A DNA stretch of 13,457 nucleotides from UBA5972 sp964637875 (GCA_964637875.1 CAZWXK010000058.1:1-13457), one strand, 5' to 3'; positions 6,402 through 13,453 are shown, counted from the stretch's first letter. A program made the numbers and translations. The notes: generated by a model from the sequence alone, not told the origin.

Positions 6402-6752
6402 ATGAAACCCGAAACTCTGGTCCTGCCGGCACTGATCGCCCTTTTCATGGGGGCGCCGGCATTTGCAGGCCAGCGAATCAACCCGCAGAAAGAACATGTC
6501 ACACCGGGGGACGACACCTGCATCGTCCCGATGGCCCAATGGCAGCCCCGCGACAGGATCCGCCAGATGGCCCGCGAGCGGGGTTGGACGATCCGCCGGC
6601 TCAAGACGGATGACGGCTGTTATGAGATCAAGGGGCGCGACGAACGGGGCGTCAAGTTCGAGGCGCTGGTCGATCCCAGGACGATGGAGGTCGTTTCGGT
6701 CGAATATGACAATGAGGCAGAAGGAAGGAACGGCAAAAAGGCCAGGGACTGA
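6402..6752 (+). CDS. Secreted PepSY domain protein (PepSY_2 type)
   Basis: 116 residues. The first 23 residues (KPETLVLPALIALFMGAPAFA) are a Sec signal peptide with an AFA cleavage site, so the mature protein is periplasmic and about 93 residues. One PepSY_2 domain covers about 38-103: CIVPMAQWQPRDRIRQMARERGWTIRRLKTDDGCYEIKG, then VDPRTMEVVSVEYD. Cys40 and Cys73 could form a disulfide. Family members are usually encoded beside cytochrome b561 and QseBC-like two-component systems, as here; the biochemical role is not established. The ATG at 6402 was chosen because it starts the signal peptide; the GTG at 6354 would put a charged 16-residue extension before it. The cytochrome gene follows after 67 bp, so the two probably form one unit. 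Confidence 0.87.
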   Translation: MKPETLVLPALIALFMGAPAFAGQRINPQKEHVTPGDDTCIVPMAQWQPRDRIRQMARERGWTIRRLKTDDGCYEIKGRDERGVKFEALVDPRTMEVVSVEYDNEAEGRNGKKARD

Positions 6753-6819
6753 ACGATGGGCCGCGCGACCGGCAATCGCAGGAAATTCCCGGGCCACGCC
6801 CGAACAGGAGAGCATTGAA

Positions 6820-7350
6820 ATGATCAGGGTATGGGATCCGCTGGTGCGGATTTTTCACTGGAGTCTGGTGATCGCCTTTGGCATCGCCTGGATAACCTCG
6901 GAAGGTTTTGACACGATTCACATCTGGTCGGGCTATGCGGCCGGCGCGCTGGTGGCGTTTCGCGTGGTCTGGGGGGTGATCGGCACACGTTATGCCCGCT
7001 TTACCAGTTTCATCAAGGGCCCCTCGACAACCATCGCCTATCTCAAGGATATCGCAAAGGGCAAGGAACGACGCTATGTCGGCCACAATCCGGCGGGCGC
7101 CGCGATGATCGTGGCCTTGCTGGTGACGATGGCGATTACCGTCTGGTCGGGTTGGCTGTTGATCCAGCCGCAATATGCACGCTCGGAACTGATCAGCGCC
7201 CTGCATTCCCTGTTCACCAGCATCCTGATGGGCCTGGTCATCCTGCATATCGGCGGGGTCGTCCTGGCGGGCAAACGACATGGCGAAAACCTGGTGCGCG
7301 CGATGTTCAACGGCGAAAAGAAAGCACCGGGCCCCGAGGATGTCGCCTGA
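6820..7350 (+). CDS. Cytochrome b561 family membrane protein (Ni/Fe-hydrogenase b-type-like)
   Basis: 176 residues with four predicted membrane spans at about 12-26, 33-55, 92-116 and 126-150. It should bind b-type heme and pass electrons across or within the inner membrane. Conserved features include VWDPLVRIFHWSL at the N-terminus, HIWSGY, the GHNPAGAAM loop and LHSLFTSILMGLVILHIGGVV. His13, His34, His129 and His143 are the candidate axial ligands of two hemes, by analogy with the family. The ATG at 6820 has AGGAG 9 nt upstream; the open frame extends to 6463 but that part overlaps the PepSY gene. The charged tail GEKKAPGPEDVA is cytoplasmic by the positive-inside rule. A strong hairpin 115 bp downstream ends this unit. 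Its electron donor and acceptor cannot be read from the sequence; the PepSY protein and the flavo-reductase next door are likely partners. Confidence 0.92.
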   Translation: MIRVWDPLVRIFHWSLVIAFGIAWITSEGFDTIHIWSGYAAGALVAFRVVWGVIGTRYARFTSFIKGPSTTIAYLKDIAKGKERRYVGHNPAGAAMIVALLVTMAITVWSGWLLIQPQYARSELISALHSLFTSILMGLVILHIGGVVLAGKRHGENLVRAMFNGEKKAPGPEDVA

Positions 7351-7465
7351 TCGCGGCAGATCACGACACAAGTGAGCGGTCGTCCTGCCCACAGGCATAT
7401 GGCCACCCATGGCGGGACCCCTCCTCCCGCCACACAGCAGGGGAACACCCGGCCCCCTGACCAGC

Positions 7466-7496
7466 AGCGCCCCGCAGCCCCGGCTGCGGGGCGTTT
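7466..7496 (+). terminator. Rho-independent terminator of the PepSY/cytochrome unit
   Basis: GCCCCGCAGC (7469-7478), loop CCCG, GCTGCGGGGC (7483-7492): a 10-bp GC-rich stem that extends by a few pairs outward, followed by GTTTG. The short T run is normal for GC-rich alphaproteobacteria. It separates this unit from the operators of the next one. Confidence 0.75.
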
Positions 7497-7516
7497 GCCA
7501 CGAAGGCGCCCAAAAA

Positions 7517-7533
7517 CTGACGAAAACCTGAAG
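7517..7533 (+). promoter_or_regulatory. Putative response-regulator operator B (DUF2271 unit)
   Basis: CTGACGAAAACCTGAAG: half-sites CTGACG and CTGAAG, 11 bp apart. Lies 112 bp upstream of the DUF2271 start and just after the preceding terminator. Pairs head-to-head with operator C. Confidence 0.6.
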
Positions 7534-7548
7534 TATTCTCTGCCTGTC

Positions 7549-7565
7549 CGTCAGAAAACCTTCAG
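7549..7565 (-). promoter_or_regulatory. Putative response-regulator operator C (DUF2271 unit)
   Basis: On the minus strand CTGAAGGTTTTCTGACG: the same two half-sites as operator B in swapped order, 11 bp apart. Its centre is 32 bp, about three helical turns, from that of operator B. GATTAT (7576-7581), 11 bp further on, is a possible -10 whose -35 position is covered by this site, as in an activated promoter. Confidence 0.58.
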
Positions 7566-7644
7566 TTACTGCCCTGATTATCCGGGCAGACCAAACAGTC
7601 CGAAACGCGAAAACGACATGAAAACACGAAACATCGGAGATACC

Positions 7645-8127
7645 ATGATGAAAATCACATTCGGAAAACTTGCCCTGACCACCGCAATCGCCGCCAGCAT
7701 GTTGCCGGCGCTGGCTGCGGCCCGTCCCGTGACGCTGACCACCACGCTCAAGAATTACGGAGGCGGCGGGGCCTATCTGGTGCTGTACGTCACCGACGCC
7801 AAGGGCGTATATCAGGGCACCCTGTGGATGGCGGGCACCCATGGCAAGTTCTACCGCTACCTCAAGCAATGGTTCCGTGCCACCCGCGGCAACCTGGCCG
7901 AGGTCAACGGGATCACCGGTGCCAGCGTCGGTTCGGGACGCAGCTTTTCGATCAAGCTCGATCTGTCGGATGCGCTGTTCGACGCCGGCTACAAGCTGCA
8001 TATCGACGCCGCGGCCGAGAATTTCCGTGAAAGCCCCTCGGATGTCGTCGTGCCGCTGACCAAGGCCGGCGCCGGCAAGCCCTTCCGCGGGCGCGCCTTC
8101 ATCAAGTCGTTCACCTATTCCATGTAA
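7645..8127 (+). CDS. Secreted DUF2271 protein, probable covalently flavinylated electron carrier
   Basis: 160 residues. Residues 1-26 (MMKITFGKLALTTAIAASMLPALAAA) are a Sec signal peptide, so the mature protein is periplasmic. The rest matches the DUF2271 pattern: PVTLTTTLKNYGGGGAYLVLYVTDAKGVYQGTLWMAG, HGKFYRYLKQWFRAT, then NGITGASVGSGRSFSIKLDLSD. The TGAS at 91-94 resembles the [S/T]GA[T/S] motif to which ApbE attaches FMN through a phosphoester; Ser94 (codon 7924-7926) would be the acceptor. The gene is followed by a PepSY flavo-reductase and apbE, the context in which DUF2271 proteins are known as ApbE-linked substrates. The ATG at 7645 has GGAG 5 nt upstream; ATG 7648 is equally possible, while ATG 7618 would add nine residues and lacks a ribosome site. 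Two regulator operators lie upstream. Confidence 0.88.
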   Translation: MMKITFGKLALTTAIAASMLPALAAARPVTLTTTLKNYGGGGAYLVLYVTDAKGVYQGTLWMAGTHGKFYRYLKQWFRATRGNLAEVNGITGASVGSGRSFSIKLDLSDALFDAGYKLHIDAAAENFRESPSDVVVPLTKAGAGKPFRGRAFIKSFTYSM

Positions 8128-8165
8128 CATGTAAGCGCTAGGCACGCGCGCGAAGGATCACTCAA

Positions 8166-10376
8166 ATGCTCCGTCAGCTTCACAGATATCCGGGCATCAT
8201 TGCCGCCGCCCTCGTCGTCTTTCTTGCCTTGAGCGGGGTCATCCTGTCGGTGCTGCCCGCCATCCAGCGGGCAGGCGTGCCTCCGGTGCCGGCCGGGGGT
8301 GTGGATGTTGCAACGCTGGCGGGCAGGATCGCAAGGAACTTTCCCGGGCTCGAACATATCTCGCGCACCCCCTCGGGCAAGATCGTCGCCTTCTATTACA
8401 AGAACGATCAGCCCATGGCCGCCCTGGTCGACCCCGCCACCGGCAAGGAGGTCGCGCCATATGACCGCTCGTCCTTCGAGCAATGGATGAAAAGCCTCCA
8501 CCGCTCGCTGTTTCTGGGCGACAAGGGGCGGATCACCGCCGCAATCGGTGCAGCAGCGATGCTGATACTGGCGCTCAGCGGGTTGCAGATGACGGCACGC
8601 CGCATGGGGGGGTGGTCGAAACTCCTGTCGCGTTCACGCGGCACCAGGATGCAGCGCCTGCATGTCGATCTGGCCCGTTTCGCCGTTCTCGGGCTGACAT
8701 TGTCGTCCGTGACCGGCATCTACATCACCCTTGCCACCTTTGGCGTCATCTCCGACGGAATGGCCACACCGCCCATCTTTCCGACATCGGTCGATGGCGG
8801 ACCGACCATGCCGGTCGAACATGTCGATGCGCTGCGCCAGATCGACATCACCCAGCTGCGCGAACTGATCTTTCCCTATCCGGGGGATCCAACCGATGTC
8901 TATACGCTGGCGACCGCCACCGGAGACGGCTATATCGACCAGGCAACCGGCAAGATGCTGTCCTGGCAGGAACACGGGTTTTCCCAGCGACTGTATGAAA
9001 CCATCTACATGCTGCATACCGGCAAGGGGCTGTGGTGGCTGGGCCTGCTGCTGGGGCTCGCCTCGCTGACCGTACCGGTCATGGCATGGAGCGGGATCGT
9101 CATGTGGTGGAAGGCACGGCGCGCGCGCCCGCGTATCAAGGCCAACCATGGCGCACAGGCCGCCGATACCATCATCCTCGTCGGCTCGGAAGGGGGCAGC
9201 AGCTGGGGTTTTGCCCGCACCCTGCACGACGCGCTGACCAGGGCCGGGCACAAGGTGCATACCGCGCCGATGAACAGCCTGACACCCGCCTATCGCAAGG
9301 CGAAGAACATGTTCATCCTGACCGCGACCTATGGCAATGGCGAGGCCCCCCAGTCGGCCAAGGCCTTTCTGGCGCGCCTCGACGCCTTCAATGGCAAGCC
9401 CGATTTCAAGGTTGCCGTGCTGGGCTTTGGCGACCGGCAGTTTCCGAAATTCTGCCAGTTCGCCCGTGATGTGGACAGCGCGCTGGCGGCGCGCGGCTGG
9501 GATCGCCTGGTCGAAATCGACTTCATCGATCGCCAATCGACGCAGGAATTCAACCGTTGGGGCCGCAACATCGCCGCTGCGCTGGGCGAGGATCTCGTGC
9601 TGGAGCATGTGCCGAGCCTGCCGCGCTGCCACGCCCTGACCCTGATCTCGCGTAACGATTATGGCGCCGAGGTGCAGGCCCCGACCAGTATCCTGCGTTT
9701 TGCCCTGCCCCGGCGCGGACTGTTTGCGCGCATCACGGGCCGTGCAATGCCGAAATTTTCGGCGGGCGATCTGGTCGGTATCATCCCGCCGGACAGCGCC
9801 GTGCCCCGCTATTATTCGCTTGCCTCGTCCTCGCGGGATGGCGTTCTCGAGATCTGCGTGAAAAAGCATCCGGGCGGGCAGTGTTCAGGTTATCTCCACA
9901 GCCTCGAACCCGGAGACAGCGTCAGGGCCTTTATCCGCCCGAACCCCGATTTCCGCCCCGCCAGGGGCAAGGCCCCGGTCATCCTGATCGGCGCCGGGAC
10001 AGGGGTTGGCCCGCTGGCCGGGTTCATCCGCGGCAACAAGGCCGCGCGGCCAATGCACCTGTATTTTGGTGGGCGCGATCCGCAATCGGATTTCCTGTAC
10101 CGCAACGAGCTGGAAAAATGGCTCGAGGAGAAGCGCCTTGCACGGCTCAACACCGCCTTTTCCCGGGTGGCCGAGCGCGCCTATGTTCAGGACCGGATTC
10201 GTCAGGATGGCGAAACCCTGCGCGAGTTGATCCGCAACGGAGCGCAGATCATGGTATGCGGCGGGCGCGACATGGCCAATGGCGTCATGGAAGCCCTCGA
10301 ACAGGTGCTGGCCCCGATCGGGCTGGAACCTGCCACACTCAAGGCGCAGGGACGCTATGCCGAAGATGTCTATTGA
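8166..10376 (+). CDS. Membrane PepSY-flavodoxin-NAD(P)H reductase fusion (sulfite-reductase-flavoprotein-like)
   Basis: 736 residues, a transmembrane flavo-reductase. The N-terminal part (1-320) is a PepSY_TM region with four spans at about 11-33, 122-142, 168-190 and 288-315 and two periplasmic loops. His6 and His166 lie at the cytoplasmic edge, His112 and His284 at the periplasmic edge, so two b hemes are possible. A flavodoxin domain (335-475) follows, with ILVGSEGGSSWGFARTL as the FMN phosphate loop, TATYGNGEAP and GFGDRQFPKFCQFA. The FAD/NAD(P) reductase part (485-736) has RYYSLASSS (548-556), GGQCSGYLHSL, PVILIGAGTGVGPLAGFI (604-621), VCGGRDMANGVMEAL and the C-terminal aromatic YAEDVY. 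I infer electron flow from NAD(P)H via FAD and FMN to heme and then to the periplasmic DUF2271 flavin. The ATG at 8166 has AAGGA 8 nt upstream and lies 38 bp after the DUF2271 gene. Its stop overlaps the apbE start. Confidence 0.93.
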   Translation: MLRQLHRYPGIIAAALVVFLALSGVILSVLPAIQRAGVPPVPAGGVDVATLAGRIARNFPGLEHISRTPSGKIVAFYYKNDQPMAALVDPATGKEVAPYDRSSFEQWMKSLHRSLFLGDKGRITAAIGAAAMLILALSGLQMTARRMGGWSKLLSRSRGTRMQRLHVDLARFAVLGLTLSSVTGIYITLATFGVISDGMATPPIFPTSVDGGPTMPVEHVDALRQIDITQLRELIFPYPGDPTDVYTLATATGDGYIDQATGKMLSWQEHGFSQRLYETIYMLHTGKGLWWLGLLLGLASLTVPVMAWSGIVMWWKARRARPRIKANHGAQAADTIILVGSEGGSSWGFARTLHDALTRAGHKVHTAPMNSLTPAYRKAKNMFILTATYGNGEAPQSAKAFLARLDAFNGKPDFKVAVLGFGDRQFPKFCQFARDVDSALAARGWDRLVEIDFIDRQSTQEFNRWGRNIAAALGEDLVLEHVPSLPRCHALTLISRNDYGAEVQAPTSILRFALPRRGLFARITGRAMPKFSAGDLVGIIPPDSAVPRYYSLASSSRDGVLEICVKKHPGGQCSGYLHSLEPGDSVRAFIRPNPDFRPARGKAPVILIGAGTGVGPLAGFIRGNKAARPMHLYFGGRDPQSDFLYRNELEKWLEEKRLARLNTAFSRVAERAYVQDRIRQDGETLRELIRNGAQIMVCGGRDMANGVMEALEQVLAPIGLEPATLKAQGRYAEDVY

Positions 10377-11331
10377 GGACCGCAGACAGGCCGCAGACGG
10401 CATAACCCGGCTCAATGGCCCGACCATGGGCACCCGCTGGACGGCCGAGCTGGCCCTGCCCGACGGCGTGGATGCCGACACGGCAAGGGCCGCCCTGGCC
10501 GAGGCCGTCGATCTGGTGGATCGCCAGATGTCCACCTGGAAAGAGGACAGCGACCTGATGCGGCTGAACCGCGCGCCCCCGGGCAAATGGGTCGATCTGC
10601 CGGACGCGCTGCTTTTCGTGCTGGCGCGCGCGCTGGAAATCGGCGCGGCCAGCGACGGCGCGTTTGACATCGGGCTGGGCGATCTCGTCGATGCCTGGGG
10701 CTTTGGCCCGGCAGGGCAGCCTGACGAAGCCCGGATTCGCAGCCACCTTGGCAAAGCTCGCCAGCCAACCCACAAGGTTCTGGAACTCGACCCCGAAAAC
10801 CGGCGTGCACGCAAACATGCCCCGCTGGCGCTGGATCTGTCGGGTATCGCCAAGGGCCATGCTGTCGATCAGATGGCCCGCGCGGTTGACGCGCTGGACA
10901 TTTCCGGCGCGCTGCTGGGGCTGGATGGTGAAATCTATGCGCGCGGCAAACGGCCCGACGGGCAAGACTGGGTCGTGGCGGTGGAAAAACCCGATTACGA
11001 AAAGCGTCTGCCGCTGTCGATCCTGACGATCCATGACGCGGCGCTGGCGACCTCGGGCGATTATCGCCACTGGGTCGATCTGGGGCAGATCCGTCTGGCC
11101 CATACGATGGACCGCCGCCGCGGTGGGCCGACGCAATCGCTCGTGGCCTCGGTCACGGTGTTGGCGCAACATTGCATCGACGCCGATGCCTGGGCCACGG
11201 CGCTGCTGGTCAAGGGCGAGGTTGACGGCCCGCAGCTGGCCCGGGATCAGGGGCTGAATGCCCTGTTCATCCTGCGCAACGGGGACGCGCTGGAACAGAT
11301 CGGCGTGGGCGAGGTGTTCGAAGCGACCTGA
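10357..11331 (+). CDS. apbE: FAD:protein FMN transferase (ApbE family)
   Basis: 324 residues. Transfers FMN from FAD to a Ser or Thr of a target protein; the DUF2271 gene two places upstream is the likely target. Family motifs: GPTMGTRWTAEL (21-32), DLSGIAKGHAVDQMA (160-174), ATSGDYRHWVD (231-241), the HTMDRRRGGP block (249-258), which corresponds to the usual H-[IV]-[IL]-D-P signature, and the metal-site DADAWATALLV (275-285). The usual GG[DN] loop reads GLDGEIYARG. No signal peptide or lipobox is visible at any possible start, unlike most exported ApbE proteins, so the enzyme may be cytoplasmic. The ATG at 10357 has AGGGA 4 nt upstream and overlaps the reductase by 20 nt; ATG 10366 (11-nt overlap) is an alternative. 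The overlap shows translational coupling. It ends 4 bp before the assembly gap, so its terminator is not seen. Confidence 0.93.
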   Translation: MPKMSIEDRRQAADGITRLNGPTMGTRWTAELALPDGVDADTARAALAEAVDLVDRQMSTWKEDSDLMRLNRAPPGKWVDLPDALLFVLARALEIGAASDGAFDIGLGDLVDAWGFGPAGQPDEARIRSHLGKARQPTHKVLELDPENRRARKHAPLALDLSGIAKGHAVDQMARAVDALDISGALLGLDGEIYARGKRPDGQDWVVAVEKPDYEKRLPLSILTIHDAALATSGDYRHWVDLGQIRLAHTMDRRRGGPTQSLVASVTVLAQHCIDADAWATALLVKGEVDGPQLARDQGLNALFILRNGDALEQIGVGEVFEAT

Positions 11332-11335
11332 TCGA

Positions 11336-11435
11336 NNNNNNNNNNNNNNNNNNNNNNNNNNNNNNNNNNNNNNNNNNNNNNNNNNNNNNNNNNNNNNNNN
11401 NNNNNNNNNNNNNNNNNNNNNNNNNNNNNNNNNNN
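11336..11435. other. Assembly gap of 100 N
   Basis: Exactly 100 undetermined bases, a conventional scaffold placeholder, so the true distance is unknown. It falls between the convergent apbE and ecm genes, both of which are complete. Further genes or the terminators of both could be missing. Confidence 0.98.
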
Positions 11436-11442
11436 GGCCCGC

Positions 11443-13401
11443 TCAGGCGGCCTCGCGCCGGTCAACAAGCGCCACGATATCCATCATGATGCGGTTCAGC
11501 TCGAAATCCTTGGGGGTATAGACCCGCGCAACCCCATAGCCCAGCAGGGTTTCGGCGTCCTCGTCCGGGATGATACCGCCGACGATCACCGGCACATGGC
11601 CTAGGCTCGCGTCCTGCATCCGCTCCATCACCTCGGCGATCAGCGGCAAATGGCTGCCCGACAGGATCGACAGCCCCACCACATGGGCCTGTTGTTCAAC
11701 CGCCTGCGCCACGATCTGTTCGGGCGTCAGGCGGATGCCGTCATAGGTGATGTCCATGCCGCAATCGCGCGCACGCACGGCGATCTGCTCGGCCCCGTTG
11801 GAATGGCCGTCCAGCCCCGGCTTGCCGACCACGAATTTCAACCGCCGCCCGAGGCGCGCCGACACCGCATCGACCGCGGCGCGGATCTCGTCCAGCCCCT
11901 CGGTGCGGTTCGAGGGCGCGCTGCTGACACCCGTGGGCGCGCGGTATTCACCGAACACCTGCCGCATCACCGCGCCCCATTCGCCCGTGGTCACACCGGC
12001 CCGCGCCGCGGCAATCGACGGCGGCATGATGTTGGCCCCGCTTGCGGCGGCCGCGCGCAGATCGTCAAGAGCCGCGCGCACGGCATCCTGGTCGCGCGCC
12101 GCGCGCCAGGCCTGAAGGCGGGCGATCTGGTCGGCCTCGGCGGCCGGGTCCACCTTGAGGATATCACCCTCGCCCGCCGTCAGGGGGCTTTCGGCGGTTT
12201 CGGTAAAGCGGTTGACCCCGATCACCTTGGTCTCGCCGGCCTCGATCCGGGCCAGACGGGCGGCATTGCTTTCGACAAGACGCCCCTTCATGTATTCGAT
12301 CGCCGCAACCGCCCCGCCCATGGCGTCGATGGTGGCAAGTTCCTCGCGCGCGCCGGATTTCAGTTCCTCGACCTTGCGCGCGACAGCCGGGTTGCCATCG
12401 AACAGGTCGTCATATTCCAGCAGGTCGGTTTCAAACGCCAGGATCTGCTGCATCCGCAGCGACCATTGCTGATCCCAGGGGCGCGGCAGGCCCAGCGCCT
12501 CGTTCCAGGCGGGCAGCTGCACGGCACGCGCACGCGCCTTTTTCGAAAGCGTCACCGCCAGCATTTCCAGCAGGATGCGATAGACATTGTTTTCGGGCTG
12601 CTGCTCGGTCAGGCCAAGGCTGTTGACCTGCACGCCATAGCGGAAACGCCGCATCCGGGGATCATCCACCCCATAGCGGGTTTCGCAGATCTCGTCCCAC
12701 AGATCGACGAATGCGCGCATCTTGCACATCTCGGTCACGAAGCGGATACCGGCATTGACGAAAAAGCTGATCCGCCCAACGACACGGGGGAAATCGCCCT
12801 CGGGCACCTTGGCACGCACATCATCCAGCACCGCGATGGCGGTTGCCAGCGCATAGGCCAGCTCCTGTTCGGGGGTCGCGCCGGCCTCTTGCAGGTGGTA
12901 GGAACACACATTCATCGGGTTCCATTTCGGCAGGTTTTCCAGCGTCCAGGCAGCCACGTCGGTAATCATCCGCAGGCTGGGTCTGGGCGGGCAGATATAG
13001 GTGCCGCGCGAAAGATATTCCTTGATGATATCGTTCTGCACCGTGCCCTGCAGGGCGGCAATGTCGGCCCCCTGTTCCTGAGCTGCCGCGATGTACAGCG
13101 CCAGCAGCCACGGCGCGGTGGCGTTGATGGTCATGCTGGTGTTCATCTTTTCCAGCGGGATACCGTCGAACAGCGCGCGCATGTCGCCCAGATGGCAGAC
13201 GGGCACACCGACCTTGCCGACCTCGCCGCGTGCCAGGATGTGATCGCTGTCATAGCCGGTCTGAGTCGGCAGATCGAACGCCACCGAAAGCCCCGTCTGC
13301 CCCTTGGCCAGGTTGGTGCGATACAGTTCGTTCGACGCGCGCGCGGTGGAATGCCCGGCATAGGTGCGAAACAGCCAGGGTCGAGGTTGGTCTTTGGTCA
13401 T
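11443..13401 (-). CDS. ecm: Ethylmalonyl-CoA mutase, coenzyme B12-dependent
   Basis: 652 residues. Converts (2R)-ethylmalonyl-CoA to (2S)-methylsuccinyl-CoA in the ethylmalonyl-CoA pathway, which assimilates acetyl-CoA without isocitrate lyase. The N-terminal catalytic TIM barrel has WLFRTYAGHSTARASN, FDLPTQTGYDSD, NTSMTINATAPWLLALY, LSRGTYICPPRPSLRMI and WNPMNVCSYHLQEAGATPEQELAYALA. FDLPTQTGYDSD distinguishes it from methylmalonyl-CoA mutase, which has ATHRGYDSD. The C-terminal B12 domain has DGHSNG at 531-536, with His533 as lower cobalt ligand, and GLSILSGSH. The length equals that of the Rhodobacter enzyme as I recall it. The ATG at 13401 has AAGGG 9 nt upstream and gives the family N-terminus (MTKDQPRPWLFRTYAGH); TTG 13440 and ATG 13419 are in frame but lack a ribosome site. 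Confidence 0.96.
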   Translation of the reverse strand: MTKDQPRPWLFRTYAGHSTARASNELYRTNLAKGQTGLSVAFDLPTQTGYDSDHILARGEVGKVGVPVCHLGDMRALFDGIPLEKMNTSMTINATAPWLLALYIAAAQEQGADIAALQGTVQNDIIKEYLSRGTYICPPRPSLRMITDVAAWTLENLPKWNPMNVCSYHLQEAGATPEQELAYALATAIAVLDDVRAKVPEGDFPRVVGRISFFVNAGIRFVTEMCKMRAFVDLWDEICETRYGVDDPRMRRFRYGVQVNSLGLTEQQPENNVYRILLEMLAVTLSKKARARAVQLPAWNEALGLPRPWDQQWSLRMQQILAFETDLLEYDDLFDGNPAVARKVEELKSGAREELATIDAMGGAVAAIEYMKGRLVESNAARLARIEAGETKVIGVNRFTETAESPLTAGEGDILKVDPAAEADQIARLQAWRAARDQDAVRAALDDLRAAAASGANIMPPSIAAARAGVTTGEWGAVMRQVFGEYRAPTGVSSAPSNRTEGLDEIRAAVDAVSARLGRRLKFVVGKPGLDGHSNGAEQIAVRARDCGMDITYDGIRLTPEQIVAQAVEQQAHVVGLSILSGSHLPLIAEVMERMQDASLGHVPVIVGGIIPDEDAETLLGYGVARVYTPKDFELNRIMMDIVALVDRREAA

Positions 13402-13433
13402 CACTTGGCCCTTACCCATCGCCGGCAGACCGT

Positions 13434-13453
13434 ATCGCAAGATTGTTGCAACA
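13434..13453. promoter_or_regulatory. TTGCAA-centred palindrome upstream of ecm
   Basis: TGTTGCAACA (13444-13453) is a perfect 10-bp palindrome; on the minus strand a second, imperfect CTTGCGAT follows 11 bp on. TTTGCAAA-like pairs are described, as I recall, for RamB/PccR-type acyl-CoA regulators in Rhodobacter relatives, so an operator for ecm is possible. No clear -35 and -10 pair was seen in the 56 bp available. Confidence 0.35.

Noticed and set aside
8121..8134. Tandem CATGTAA CATGTAA at the end of the DUF2271 gene
   Set aside because: A 7-bp duplication over the stop codon with no further structure; probably chance or slippage.
6652..8145. 497-codon minus-strand open frame
   Set aside because: Antisense to the cytochrome b561 and DUF2271 genes and crosses the terminator and operators; no recognisable domain.
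8634..9869. 411-codon minus-strand open frame
   Set aside because: Antisense shadow of the fusion reductase, with no domain and no ribosome site noticed.
8166..10376. Sulfite reductase flavoprotein subunit (cysJ)
   Set aside because: The N-terminal four-span PepSY membrane part and the DUF2271/apbE neighbours do not fit assimilatory sulfite reductase; only the flavodoxin and reductase domains are shared.
11443..13401. Methylmalonyl-CoA mutase
   Set aside because: The FDLPTQTGYDSD motif, single-subunit length and N-terminus match ethylmalonyl-CoA mutase, not methylmalonyl-CoA mutase.
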